This document shows, in pieces, positions 15,936 to 26,399 of a stretch of DNA of 35,285 nt. The stretch's first letter is position 1, and every line of letters starts with the position of its first letter. The translations under genes were made by a program, and so were the position numbers. The notes under the pieces are model-generated. The model saw only the letters and a program-made list of their open reading frames with translations, made no database searches and was not told the DNA's origin. Source of the DNA: Candidatus Heimdallarchaeota archaeon LC_3 (GTDB taxonomy: Archaea > Asgardarchaeota > Heimdallarchaeia > Hodarchaeales > LC-3); contig MDVS01000073.1 of the NCBI GenBank assembly GCA_001940645.1, positions 1 to 35,285 on the forward strand, given 5' to 3'.

Positions 15936-17870
15936 ATGACACAATTTGATATCGATCTTCAATTATTTATTACTTATACATATTTGAGAATAGCGTTAAC
16001 AATTATTTTCTTTTTAGCACTTGTTTTAGTGCTTTTTTCTCAAAAAATTTTTTATAATAGAAGTATTACTAATGCTTTTAATCGAGGCTCTAGTTTTTAC
16101 CATTATCATTTACAAGGTATGCTGAAAATCCAATTTACTCAGTTTTTTATTATTTTTTGGCTTTCTGCTATTATTACTATTATTTTATATGTTTTTGGAA
16201 AAATGCTTCTTTCTTTTCAATTTTCCTTATTATTTTTCGAATTCATTAGTTTTCTATTCAGTTTCTTAGTTATAAAAGCAGTTTATAGCATTTTTGTCTC
16301 AAAACTCTTTAAATCATTTTTCGTTGTAACTGAAAAAGCTATTTATTTCTCGATATTTGAAAGCACGGCAATAATACCGATTTCAGCTATTAAAAAGATT
16401 ACTAGAGATGTTGATAATGGAATTCTTAAATTATATGTCAAATTTCATATTATCGGAAGAATTTTCCTTACACATAAATTTTCTTTCGTGGTAAACAATC
16501 AAAACGATTTCAATTTACTGGTAACTCAATTGAGTAAAGTCTATCGACTTGAAATTGAAAATTTATTCCTTAATTCATCCAATTTTAAGTATTTATCACC
16601 AAAAATTTATTCTGAGGGCCTATTTCAATTTGATTCACTAAAACAAAGGCTCAATCCAAGTTTTTTTGAATATTTTGAATCAAAAGAGAAATCAACATCT
16701 ACGCGAAAATCTTCAATTCCAATTACTGAAATCAATTATGTGTTATTGATTTCAGTAATTTACGGCAGTTTATCTATTTGGTATTTAGGAATTATTCATT
16801 GGATAGTAAATTCTTTTCAGTCTGTTTTCTTTGATCTTTATTTAACTTATCCCGAACTACAACTTATTCCTTCAGCAATTATTGGAATAACAGAAAATTT
16901 TCTTTATTATATAACTACTCTAATAATTATTGGAGTTATATATTGGTTTTTTTTACGACACTCCTCTAAACCAAAAGATTCACTATTCAATAGGTTGGTT
17001 TTTCCCTACCCTAGAAGAATAACTTATAAAAAAGTCCTTCTCTTTTCTTTTGTTGGATTTCTAATCTCTATGGGATTTTTTATAGTTTGTTACTTTTTTT
17101 ATAAAGAAATTATATTTAAAATGTTGTCTATACATACCTCATCAGGGTTGTTAGATTATCCATTTACTCTGGAGTTCCCATCAATTGCAATTTTATCCCT
17201 CCTTATTAGTGGTATTATCTCTCCAATATTTCAGGAGTTGTTGTTTCGAGGATTTATACTAAGAGCTTCAGAACACCAAAATTGGGACAGAAAAAAAATC
17301 TACAGTTTCCAAATCATTATTTTTACTTTGTATCATTTAACTAGCTATTTAAATCCAAACATCTTTTCATCCGTTACTCATTTAACATTTTTATTCCTTT
17401 TCACTTTTATAATAACCTGGTTGGTTCGTTATACTGGCTCTATTCTTAGTGCGTGTCTTCTCCATATTTTTTATAATTCATTTTGGTCCTTGGGGGAAAT
17501 TATATATTCTTTTTGGTCATTATCACTCTCAATCGATTATCTCTATATTGTTGGTTCTATAAGTTTGCTGACCTTTGTTCTTTTCTTTCTATTTTTATTG
17601 AGAAAATTAATTAAATTTGGGAGAAAAAGCTACAAAATTTCTTTTCCAGCATTTACCAGTTCGAGATCAATTAACATAGGAGAAATACCACTCGCAGCCT
17701 TGATATTTTTACAATTCCCAATAACAAGCTTTTTATTGTTCATTTTTGGTGGATTAGTTGTTCAAATTACGTATCTATTCATTTTAATAAGTTCGGGTTT
17801 TGTTATAATTTTTTCTTTGAAATTTAAATATAAGAAAGACGACCTTATATTGCAAACTGCTGGAAATTAG
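15936..17870 (+). CDS. CPBP-family intramembrane metalloprotease with N-terminal PH-like domain
   Basis: About 644 residues. The N-terminal part has two or three spans and then a cytosolic segment resembling a bacterial PH domain (YFSIFESTAIIPISAIKKI, followed by alternating strands). The C-terminal half is a multi-span CPBP (CAAX protease and bacteriocin-processing) domain: PIFQELLFRGF around residue 433, LYHLTSYLN, and LLHIFYNSFW. In this family a Glu-Glu-x3-Arg motif and two His residues form the active site in the membrane; here the first Glu is Gln (QELLFR), so activity may be altered. The family removes or trims prenylated or peptide substrates; the target is unknown here. TTG at 15924 is an alternative start four codons upstream. 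Confidence 0.75.
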   Translation: MTQFDIDLQLFITYTYLRIALTIIFFLALVLVLFSQKIFYNRSITNAFNRGSSFYHYHLQGMLKIQFTQFFIIFWLSAIITIILYVFGKMLLSFQFSLLFFEFISFLFSFLVIKAVYSIFVSKLFKSFFVVTEKAIYFSIFESTAIIPISAIKKITRDVDNGILKLYVKFHIIGRIFLTHKFSFVVNNQNDFNLLVTQLSKVYRLEIENLFLNSSNFKYLSPKIYSEGLFQFDSLKQRLNPSFFEYFESKEKSTSTRKSSIPITEINYVLLISVIYGSLSIWYLGIIHWIVNSFQSVFFDLYLTYPELQLIPSAIIGITENFLYYITTLIIIGVIYWFFLRHSSKPKDSLFNRLVFPYPRRITYKKVLLFSFVGFLISMGFFIVCYFFYKEIIFKMLSIHTSSGLLDYPFTLEFPSIAILSLLISGIISPIFQELLFRGFILRASEHQNWDRKKIYSFQIIIFTLYHLTSYLNPNIFSSVTHLTFLFLFTFIITWLVRYTGSILSACLLHIFYNSFWSLGEIIYSFWSLSLSIDYLYIVGSISLLTFVLFFLFLLRKLIKFGRKSYKISFPAFTSSRSINIGEIPLAALIFLQFPITSFLLFIFGGLVVQITYLFILISSGFVIIFSLKFKYKKDDLILQTAGN

Positions 17871-18127
17871 ATATAAATAAAGATGTTTGAATACTTGAGC
17901 AAATTTTTTTAGAAGAATGGAATTTCGCACTCAAATAACTTTAAAATTATGAAATTTGAGTATTATTTTATTTCATTTAGTTTTGGTTGAAAAAATTATT
18001 AATCCTATTAAATCTTTAATAATATACCTATGAAGATATAGAAAAATAAAAAACGTCAACAAGTAGATTTTACCTCTTTTTCCAAGAAAAAAGTTGAAAT
18101 ATCATATTCACGTCTAAATTATATAAA
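17871..18127 (+). other. intergenic gap, nothing identified
   Basis: A/T-rich spacer with no coding-like frame. ATTATATAAATT lies directly before the ORF at 18128, too close to serve a start there; this agrees with that ORF being a fragment. Confidence 0.3.
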
Positions 18128-18439
18128 TTGAAAAATAATCAGCAAATAATAAATCATAGAATCCATTTAATTGATACCGGAGGGGATAGTGCGGGATTAT
18201 TATTTTCTGAAATGTCAATTCCTCATGAATTAGCCCAATTTATGTATGAATATTACACTTCTATATATGATCGAATTCATGATGAATTTAATAATCCTTA
18301 TAAGAAAATACCAGATAACGGGTTATATATTTACTTCAGTGAATTTATATTAACTATGCTTTTACGAGAAAGAGGAGAAATGGTTAATGATTCTTTTATT
18401 GAAGAACAAAAATTGTTACGGAAAAAATATTTTGGATAA
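18128..18439 (+). pseudogene. C-terminal fragment related to the 232-aa unknown protein
   Basis: 103 residues from a TTG. They match residues about 140-232 of the protein at 9360-10058, including the H-x-I-D-T, AGLLF and PHELAQ blocks and the C-terminal basic helix. The 140-residue N-terminal half is absent. It is either a 5'-truncated duplicate or a single-domain version of the family. Five bases separate it from the GTG of the next gene, so the two may be co-transcribed. Confidence 0.5.
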
Positions 18440-18444
18440 ATATT

Positions 18445-20961
18445 GTGATTTTTTTGAAAAGTAAAAAACTCATTTTGGCAACGATTTTCTTTATTTTAAG
18501 CATTCCAGCTGTTCACACAATAGGTCAAAATGGTACTTGGCTCAATAAACCAATCATATCTGATAATTGGGACTGGATAACTCATAATTCAATAATTGAA
18601 GTTGATAATAATGGAAACATCATAATAGCAGGTGGTACCAGCTCTAAAACCTATCCATTGAAAAATCCTTTCGATTCAAGAACCAATTTTGAATTCGACA
18701 GGGGATTTATAACGAAATTTTCATCAACTGGAGAGATGCTGTGGAGTTCTTATATAGGGGAAGGAAAAGAAACAAGAATAGTGGATTTCAAGATAGATGA
18801 ATCCAACAATATTATTTTGACAGGTCAAACTTCCGCCCACACTTCGGAATATTATTCAAGTCAGGATTATAAAGAAGGAACAGCTGAACCCAATGACGGA
18901 TATAACATTTTTGTAACAAACATTACTTCAACTGGACGAGTAGAATGGTTTACCATTATTGGAGGAAAACAAATGGATTATCCAACAGATTTGGAGCTGG
19001 ATAATTCTCAAAACGCTATTGTAGTAGGAGAATTGTCCTCTCCATCGTTTCCAATAACTAATCCTCAATCCACTACTCAGGATGAGGATATAGCACATCC
19101 TGTTATGTTAAAAATTGGTTCAAATGGTTCAATAATTTTTAGCACTTATCTATCCTATTTAGGTGATTTTTCTCCTCAGAAAATTGATTTTGATCAAGAA
19201 AATAATTTGATTCTATTAGGGTCCAAATATATGGAAAACTTTTATCTAATGAAGCTGAATAGTTCATACAACTTAATGTGGACAACTACAGTATTGACAG
19301 GAATAGATTATTCAGAATTTTTTAATGATATGTTAGTAGATAACTCCTCTAATGTGTATTTATTTGGAACAGTGGCTAATGAAGATCGGCAGACGACTTA
19401 CACCGATTATGAAGGCTCATACATATCATACGATTATGATCAATATTTGATAAAGGTAAATAATACAGGAACAATAGAATGGGAGAAAATACTTGGAGGA
19501 ATCGAATCAGAAGAGGGGGTCTGTATGACAATAAATAGTAACTAAGAAATTATTGTAGGAGGAACCACGTATTCAGAGAATTATCCAATTTCAATAGTTA
19601 ATGCCAATTTTCATGGAGGAGCAGATTTTACTGCAACAAAATTTTTACCAAATGGATCTATAGAATATAGTAATGTGCTAGGAGGAGAAGCATACGATAG
19701 AATGCATGATCTAGTATATGATGAACAAAATAATAGATTTTTGGCTCTGATTATAACATCAACCAATCAATATGGTGACAGCACATTGATGATAGTAGAA
19801 TTAAGCACAACAGGGGAATTACTAACTGAAATTAGTTTTGCAGAGAAAATGCCATTAACAACATCGATTACACAAATGCTGTTTCTAATAATTGCTCTTG
19901 TTGCGGGAGTAGGATTTTTATTATTTTTTACTGACTACATTAATAAAGATAGAACAGGAAACGCAGTAATAACCTATGCTAAAGAGAAAAGGAAAGGAAA
20001 AGAAAAAAATAATCTGAATTTTATTGAGAGATTATCTTATTGCCCTAATGATAATACAAAAATGTTTAACAAAGCAGATAGAACGAAACAGACATCAGAA
20101 TTCACGATAACAAGAAATATTGATGTTTCGCTACAGAATGCTGTTGCAATGAAAAAAATAATTCAATACGCAGTACAAACAATCACACCAATAGCTGAAG
20201 AAATATTCAATAAGAATTCAGAGCTATTTGACATACAAATGGTAGTATTAGAATGCAGGCAATGCAAATTCGTAGGAGCAACACTGAAAAGATTGCTACA
20301 AACAGAAACCGCAGGGAGTGCTGTAGAAATTCTGTATCAGGAACCAGAACAAAAAGTTCAATACGAAAAATCCTCCAGACTACCAAATATTCGAAATATG
20401 GTGAAAATATTTGTCCAATCGCTGACATTGAATTCCCAAAAAATCAGGCCATTGTTACAAGAAAAAGAAACGATTTACCTGGTGTATGTTATTTTAGGAG
20501 TTTATACCCTGGTTCAAGCAACAATGCCAAAGATAATTGAAATAAATACGTTATTGAGTATAATTTTAGAATATTTCCAAAATTTAATCTTTATACTGGT
20601 AATCACATATGTTATCTGGAGAAGTGACAAAAAAATACAACAAACGATGGCATCTCATGAAGTGTTGAAAATAATAGGGTTGAGTATAACAATAGGTATA
20701 GTATTTACAATTTTAAATACGTGGTTTATAGGAATTATTCCTATTGGAGAGTTAGATTATAGATTACCTTTTCTATTGAGACTATTACCTCTGGGAATGA
20801 TATTACTAATATTTTCGTATCATATAAGTAACTACAGTAATCAATCACGATTAATGGTAATTTTAGAAGTAGCAGTGCTAGGAATAATAACAGTATTTGC
20901 TTTAACAATTGTTTTTTCAATTGTTTTCGCTTTTACTTTTGTTTTTAGCTTTTTTATATGA
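18445..20961 (+). pseudogene. SBBP beta-propeller receptor-like membrane protein, interrupted by one TAA
   Basis: A single frame of 838 sense codons is interrupted only by TAA at 19543-19545 (codon 367); both flanks are beta-propeller sequence with the same GG-x-x-Y-D/T repeat pattern, so they belong together. Order: signal peptide (GTG start, about 1-26); SBBP-type propeller repeats (about 30-465); one span (about 478-499); a cytosolic region with CPND (C533) and ECRQC (C604, C607) that may bind zinc; four spans (about 702-838). The design is sensor-like: an outer propeller joined to an inner domain. If the stop is real, a 366-residue secreted propeller and an unanchored 3' part would result. 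The C-terminal domain is duplicated at 5176. Confidence 0.75.
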
Positions 20962-20998
20962 ATGTTTTCTTATTCAAAATCGAAGTGATCTCATTAGT

Positions 20999-23779
20999 AT
21001 GACAATATTTAACAGTACTTTTCCTGAAGTAATGAAAAATTATATTGACACATTATTTTCTTGCATTATTCATTCCAAGATAAAATTTTCGGATCATTCT
21101 TTCAGGATCTTAGCCACCTCAACCTACAAAATTAGTGAAATACTACAAGATGCCAATTTTAAAAAAAAATCTTTGAAATGGATGGAAAAACTTGATTTGC
21201 ATAACTTATATCAAGCTAATATAGATTTAGCAGAGTATTATTGCAAAGAAATTAAAGAAAAGGAAACTTTTTTGGAATTTCTTAAGAAAGCAACGCTGAT
21301 TTTAAACAATTTTTCCTCTAGAGGAAAGGATTTTCCTTTATCTGGACCTTCTATTACAGCATTAATGAAGGTAGTTATTAAATCCCCGTATCCTGACCTT
21401 ATTGAAGAATATATTTCTTTTACTAAAATTTTACTTGAAAAATATCAAATAAAAGACAGAATTACTGCTAAATTTTCATTAGCTGAAGTAATGAACTTTA
21501 ATAACCATTTATCTCAATCTTTAGTAAATGAAGCATCTCTATTATTAAAATCAAAAGAGTTTAAAAGAGAAATTTACTTCAATCCTGTCGCTATTTCATC
21601 AGAACTTTATCTTGCATACCAAAATAATGCAACTAAAGATATTAGAGAAATAATTAGATTTCTTTCATTAATTAGTGAACATAACAACATCCTACCAAAA
21701 CTAAAAGTCATCATGGAATTTATAGATTACGAATCACAAGATGAAGCAATTTCAAAACATCTCTGGAAAAATGCTTTAAAAAAATTCTTAGAAAGATTAT
21801 TCGAACTATTTTTCCTAAATATTTGGACTAATAGTGCTGAAAAATCACTTTTTACTTTATCTTTACTAAAAATTCTTCCGAAAATTCCAGTTTCTTATTT
21901 AAATGAATACCGTGATACGATAAAAAATATATTTCTGCAGAACTCTGAAGATGAGTATAGTTTTAATTTTCTTAAAATGTCCATAATCACGAAAAATATC
22001 ATTTTACACAGATTAGAAATTATATCAACTGAACAATTTATGAAAGGGTTACAAAACTCTTCCGAAAAATTTGTACAAGCCATTGAACAAGAAAAAAGAC
22101 CCAATTTTTTACCGAAAGAAATAAATGCATTATTATCCTATGCATTAGAAAAAAATCCCGAGTTCTGGATAAAAACCCCCTATAACGAATTTTTCTCTAA
22201 AAAATTACAGCAACTGGATAGAAATCACCAAGTTGATTCCAAGACATTCAAAAAAACAATCAATCTTTTTAATTTCTTAGATGTTGAAAAGATCATTCAA
22301 TTAAATCCCGAGTTAGGTTATTTAGAGAAAGAGGAGCTACTCTTAACAATTGAGGATAATAAAAGTATTGCATATCTTAGAGATCTCCTTGATCCAACTC
22401 ATATAGAGTTCTGGAAATCAATAGCAAAAACAAGCAAATTTCAAGTTAATAAGGATTTTAAACAAGCACAGAAATTAGTGTTACACCAACTAACAGATTT
22501 AGCACTAATTATCGAATCTTTTAATGTATCAGAAATATCTGAGTATTTACACTCCTCAGAATACAAATATTTACGTTTATATCAACAATTACTAATAATA
22601 TTAATTGAGCTTAATGGAAAATTAAGTAGTAGCACACACATTGATTTTCTTGATAGATTTGAGGAAAAAGTCCCATATCTTGTAATTAATATTAGTAAAT
22701 CACTAGTATTAAATGGGTTCGTAGAATCTGCAAAGAAAATTTTGTTTAAATATCATAATGACTCTAAATATTCATCAGGTCTAATTGAAAAAGAAGAAAG
22801 CAATTATGAGTCTTCCCCGTTATCGATTATAGAGTTTTTTAATATGATGAAAGCAAGAGCTTTGCGAAAAGTAGGATTGCATGAAGATTCTAAAATAGAA
22901 ATTGGAAAAGTTGCATTAAAATCAAATAAATTTATGACAAACACAATCAATGAATTACTCTATTTAAATATGGAAAAATTATTAGAAGAATACTTAGAGG
23001 ATTATTTTTCTTATCTGAAATCTAATCCTGATAAAATGATGATCAATTTAACTCTTTTTCCCCCCATTTCTTCTCTTGATTCGGATAAAATAGACCAAAA
23101 TATCTTCCAAAAATATCAAAATATCCTTACAGAAGGTTATGAAAATCTATTGACAAATTTCCAGAATGATACCAAATCTATCGGTAGTTTTTCTGTAATT
23201 TTTACTTTATGCTCAATATTATTACAATTGAAAAAATGCGACTTTGTGCGTTCAGTCTTAAATATTGTCCTAAAATCGATAGAACAATATATTAGAGAAA
23301 ACAATATAAGTGAATTCAAAGTTAACAATCTTAAAACAGTTGAAAGCTTAAAAATCATTTCAGTGCAAGAAATTGAGCGATTATTGTTGGGAAATATACA
23401 TTCCATACCAAGTTCGATGCATCCTATTGAATATTTTAAAAAACTTGAAAAAAACAATCGAATAATCCAAGAAATCAAGTTTGTTTACAAAATGCTCTTT
23501 AAAAATTATCAATTATTGAATGAAAAAGATTTAGCAGCCTTATGTCTAGAAAATACCATGACTCAAGATACTGATGTTCTAACAAAGAAAAAAGAAGGTG
23601 TACATTCAATTATCCAATCTAGTATTCAAAAACTCGAATTCGATAAGGCTGAAAAAGAAATTATTAAACTAACTAAAGAATTAGAAACAAAGAAATTTAA
23701 ATATTATGAACAACTAAGACCATATATAAAAATAGTAACGGATTATGAAAAGAGTATAAAAAAATTGATTAAAAAATGA
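20999..23779 (+). CDS. large helical orphan protein
   Basis: 926 residues, with no membrane span or signal peptide and no recognised motif. Composition is rich in Leu, Ile, Lys, Glu and Asn, and the pattern is almost all helix with recurring paired helices of 30-45 residues, which suggests an alpha-solenoid scaffold such as a degenerate TPR or HEAT array. The C-terminal 100 residues are highly charged and coiled-coil-like. The ATG is preferred over a TTG at 20909, because the extra 30 residues would overlap the end of the receptor-like gene and form an unneeded hydrophobic segment. A TTTTTATATG at about 20951 fits as a TATA box. It follows the receptor-like gene closely and may work with it. 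Confidence 0.65.
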   Translation: MTIFNSTFPEVMKNYIDTLFSCIIHSKIKFSDHSFRILATSTYKISEILQDANFKKKSLKWMEKLDLHNLYQANIDLAEYYCKEIKEKETFLEFLKKATLILNNFSSRGKDFPLSGPSITALMKVVIKSPYPDLIEEYISFTKILLEKYQIKDRITAKFSLAEVMNFNNHLSQSLVNEASLLLKSKEFKREIYFNPVAISSELYLAYQNNATKDIREIIRFLSLISEHNNILPKLKVIMEFIDYESQDEAISKHLWKNALKKFLERLFELFFLNIWTNSAEKSLFTLSLLKILPKIPVSYLNEYRDTIKNIFLQNSEDEYSFNFLKMSIITKNIILHRLEIISTEQFMKGLQNSSEKFVQAIEQEKRPNFLPKEINALLSYALEKNPEFWIKTPYNEFFSKKLQQLDRNHQVDSKTFKKTINLFNFLDVEKIIQLNPELGYLEKEELLLTIEDNKSIAYLRDLLDPTHIEFWKSIAKTSKFQVNKDFKQAQKLVLHQLTDLALIIESFNVSEISEYLHSSEYKYLRLYQQLLIILIELNGKLSSSTHIDFLDRFEEKVPYLVINISKSLVLNGFVESAKKILFKYHNDSKYSSGLIEKEESNYESSPLSIIEFFNMMKARALRKVGLHEDSKIEIGKVALKSNKFMTNTINELLYLNMEKLLEEYLEDYFSYLKSNPDKMMINLTLFPPISSLDSDKIDQNIFQKYQNILTEGYENLLTNFQNDTKSIGSFSVIFTLCSILLQLKKCDFVRSVLNIVLKSIEQYIRENNISEFKVNNLKTVESLKIISVQEIERLLLGNIHSIPSSMHPIEYFKKLEKNNRIIQEIKFVYKMLFKNYQLLNEKDLAALCLENTMTQDTDVLTKKKEGVHSIIQSSIQKLEFDKAEKEIIKLTKELETKKFKYYEQLRPYIKIVTDYEKSIKKLIKK

Positions 23780-23901
23780 ATTATTCAATAAAATATCAAG
23801 AATTTCTATCCTGACTACTTGAAGTGACCTAATTATCGAAAGAAAATATCAATGAGCATCACATAAAGTGATAAAAAGAAATTTTGCCAAAGAGAAATGT
23901 A

Positions 23902-24024
23902 ATGCAGTTAACATTGGCAGAAATCAAGGACTTAGCTTTTTCAATATATTATTTTTATTATGATGACGGAGTAAAAAAACAGCGAGAGATCAAAAATTCT
24001 TTTAAATTTACCCCTACAGTGTGA
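23902..24024 (+). CDS. possible 40-aa peptide, unknown
   Basis: The only ORF in the gap 23780-24094. It starts MQLTLAEIKDLAFSIYYF and continues with a basic segment (VKKQREIKN). The sequence looks protein-like and could be a fragment of a larger gene. No family recognised. Confidence 0.2.
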   Translation: MQLTLAEIKDLAFSIYYFYYDDGVKKQREIKNSFKFTPTV

Positions 24025-24094
24025 TTATTGAAAAAGTGAGAGAGAGTTCTATTTTCTTTGAATATTAAGTAGAATATTTACGTAATTACTTTGA

Positions 24095-25792
24095 TTAATC
24101 TATTTTAAGGATCTTTTGGGCTTCTATGAGATATTCGGTCAACTTAGTCTTAGCAATTCGCTCATACATGGGAGCATTACTCTGATATAAATCCTTCCAA
24201 GTTGTTAATTGACTTTCTAACTGTAATTGTTCTTGAGTGGCAATTTTTTGGAGCTGAATTAAGCCTTTTTCTTCCGTTAACAGAATTGCTTGCGTTAGTC
24301 TTTGGTTGGCATCTGGGATGTTCCCCTCTAACAGAGCAAGTTTTGTTTGTAATATTAATGCGTTAACAAGGACCGGATACATGTGATGTGTCTGACCGAT
24401 CTCATAAATTTCATTGATGATTTGTTTCACGTTTTCTAATATAACCTGATCACCAGAGAGTTTGATTTCCTCAAGCAGCAATTCACAAAGGATAAGCTTA
24501 GCTAAAATGGTATACTCATGCCAGATAGTATCTTCTGTTATAATTTCTTCCACTAAACTTTGTGCTTCTGCTTTGTCTTTGAGTTTTGAGCTAGTTTTTA
24601 GCATTTTGGTTTTAGCTAGTCTATAAAATAATCGGGTAAGTTTGAAATGATATGTATATTTTTGATCTGCTTTTTTAGAATAGTGTTCTAGTTGTTGAAG
24701 ATACTTTTGTGCCTCTGTTACTAACTCATGCTCAAAATGGAGAGAGAAAAGATAATAAAGACATTGACTGATGTTCCCTTTTCTGTTTGGTAAAAAATCT
24801 GTTAGAATCTTCAAACCCTGATGGTAGTATTTTAAAGATTTATCAAATTGTCCTAAGACATGATAAGTACGACCAACATTTAATATTGTTTGATGAATCT
24901 CGAAATGATCTTTAATATAGGCTTTCTGGGTTACTTGTAAACTTTTCAGCTGATATTCTAATGCGGGATCAAGATTTCCTCTATAATAATAAATAAGTCC
25001 AATGGTTGCGAGTGGTAACCAAATGTCATAGTCCCCAATTTCTTCATATAACTGGTAACTTTTCTGAAAATTTTTCATAGCTTGATCCAGTTCACCGTGG
25101 CTATTATAAAACACTCCGATTCTATGATAACAATAAGCTATCCCTTTTTTATGGTTTAATTCCTCAAATAGAACTAAACTTTTGTGAAAGTAAGGTATCC
25201 CTGTGGTATAATCTCTCAGACTAAACATGTAGAACTCACCTAACACTGATTGAGCTCTTGCCATTCCAAATTTATTGCCTAACTTTTCAAATGTGGTTAA
25301 ACTATCTTGATAGTATTGTAAAGCTTGATCTTCTTCACCACGGACTATATAAAGGCTGCCTTTCTCTAATCGTAAAAAAGCTAATCGCCTTTGAGCTTCA
25401 GTTCTTGATAAATGACTGGTGGTCTTAAGGACGTTTTCTCCTTTTTCAATAAGTACAAGAAATTCCAATTGTTGATCATCATCATACATACCATAATTTA
25501 GTTGATTTAATTTTATGAGAAGTGCATCAACAAATAGTACTTGATTTGGTTGTTGTTTACTTTCCTGGAAGGCTTTTTCCGCAATCATGTTCCCTTCTTT
25601 AGTTCGTTCTCTTCGAAGATCTGGGATTACTGTTAATGCGTAACTTTTGAGAATTTTTATCCTTAAGTATTCCTCTTCTGTCAATGTAGTTCTTGTTTCC
25701 AGTGTTTCAAGAATGGAGAGTGCTTCTTTACTTTTTCCTTCATCATAGAGTAGCTTATCTACTCGATTTATATCATTAATGACAGAATTCAA
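24095..25792 (-). CDS. tetratricopeptide-repeat protein
   Basis: 565 residues from a TTG start, soluble. Classic TPR units of about 40 residues run from about residue 145 to 345: GSLYIVRGEEDQALQYYQDS, IGVFYNSHGELDQAMKNF, IGLIYYYRGNLDPALEY and VGRTYHVLGQFDKSLKYY. Helical, degenerate repeats flank them. Proteins of this layout are protein-protein scaffolds; no enzymatic or DNA-binding domain is fused. The last 95 residues are duplicated as a fragment at 3533. No neighbour within 200 bp on the same strand, so it is probably monocistronic. Confidence 0.88.
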   Translation of the reverse strand: MNSVINDINRVDKLLYDEGKSKEALSILETLETRTTLTEEEYLRIKILKSYALTVIPDLRRERTKEGNMIAEKAFQESKQQPNQVLFVDALLIKLNQLNYGMYDDDQQLEFLVLIEKGENVLKTTSHLSRTEAQRRLAFLRLEKGSLYIVRGEEDQALQYYQDSLTTFEKLGNKFGMARAQSVLGEFYMFSLRDYTTGIPYFHKSLVLFEELNHKKGIAYCYHRIGVFYNSHGELDQAMKNFQKSYQLYEEIGDYDIWLPLATIGLIYYYRGNLDPALEYQLKSLQVTQKAYIKDHFEIHQTILNVGRTYHVLGQFDKSLKYYHQGLKILTDFLPNRKGNISQCLYYLFSLHFEHELVTEAQKYLQQLEHYSKKADQKYTYHFKLTRLFYRLAKTKMLKTSSKLKDKAEAQSLVEEIITEDTIWHEYTILAKLILCELLLEEIKLSGDQVILENVKQIINEIYEIGQTHHMYPVLVNALILQTKLALLEGNIPDANQRLTQAILLTEEKGLIQLQKIATQEQLQLESQLTTWKDLYQSNAPMYERIAKTKLTEYLIEAQKILKID

Positions 25793-25988
25793 TAGTTATC
25801 AAGGTCTCTAACAAGTTTGACTTTAGATTATGAATGCAGAATAGGATTACTAGGAGTTTAAGTATTTTCTTTTTTCCTTACAGATACAACTATCTAGCAT
25901 CTTTTCACTTTTGTTTTATTGGGGATTCTTTTGTTAGAATATTTTGACATATAGGACACTTTCCCTGAAATTTTATCCATTCTAACAA

Positions 25989-26240
25989 ATGATTTTCATT
26001 AAATTAGCAACATTCCTCTTCTGTGCTTATTTCTTGTTATCTTATGAATCAAAAAATAATAAACTAGTCATTGTTTTGCTGAGCTATTCTTGGTTTAACA
26101 TTCTAGCTATAATTTTCTTTCAAGATTATGAAAATTTATTTAGATTTTATTGGGATTCTCTAAATCTATTTAATTTACCTTCTGAGTTAGGAATTCTACT
26201 TTTTTTAGCATTAAAATTAATTTTTGTTCCAATCATGTGA
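25989..26240 (+). CDS. small multi-span membrane protein, unknown
   Basis: 83 residues, about three hydrophobic segments (2-18, 25-43, 66-81) joined by short polar loops. There are no family features. It could be a remnant, but the reading frame and start are clean. Confidence 0.35.
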   Translation: MIFIKLATFLFCAYFLLSYESKNNKLVIVLLSYSWFNILAIIFFQDYENLFRFYWDSLNLFNLPSELGILLFLALKLIFVPIM

Positions 26241-26399
26241 ATTATTACATTTTCTTTCTGTTTTATCGTATTCAGAAATTTAGAATTTCCTGGTGAGTTA
26301 AATAATTCCAAATCATGAAGAAGTAATCAACGAACATTTACCGGATATTTTCATATAACAAGTTTGTATTACATCAATTTTGTCTTAATCAAACGTTGA

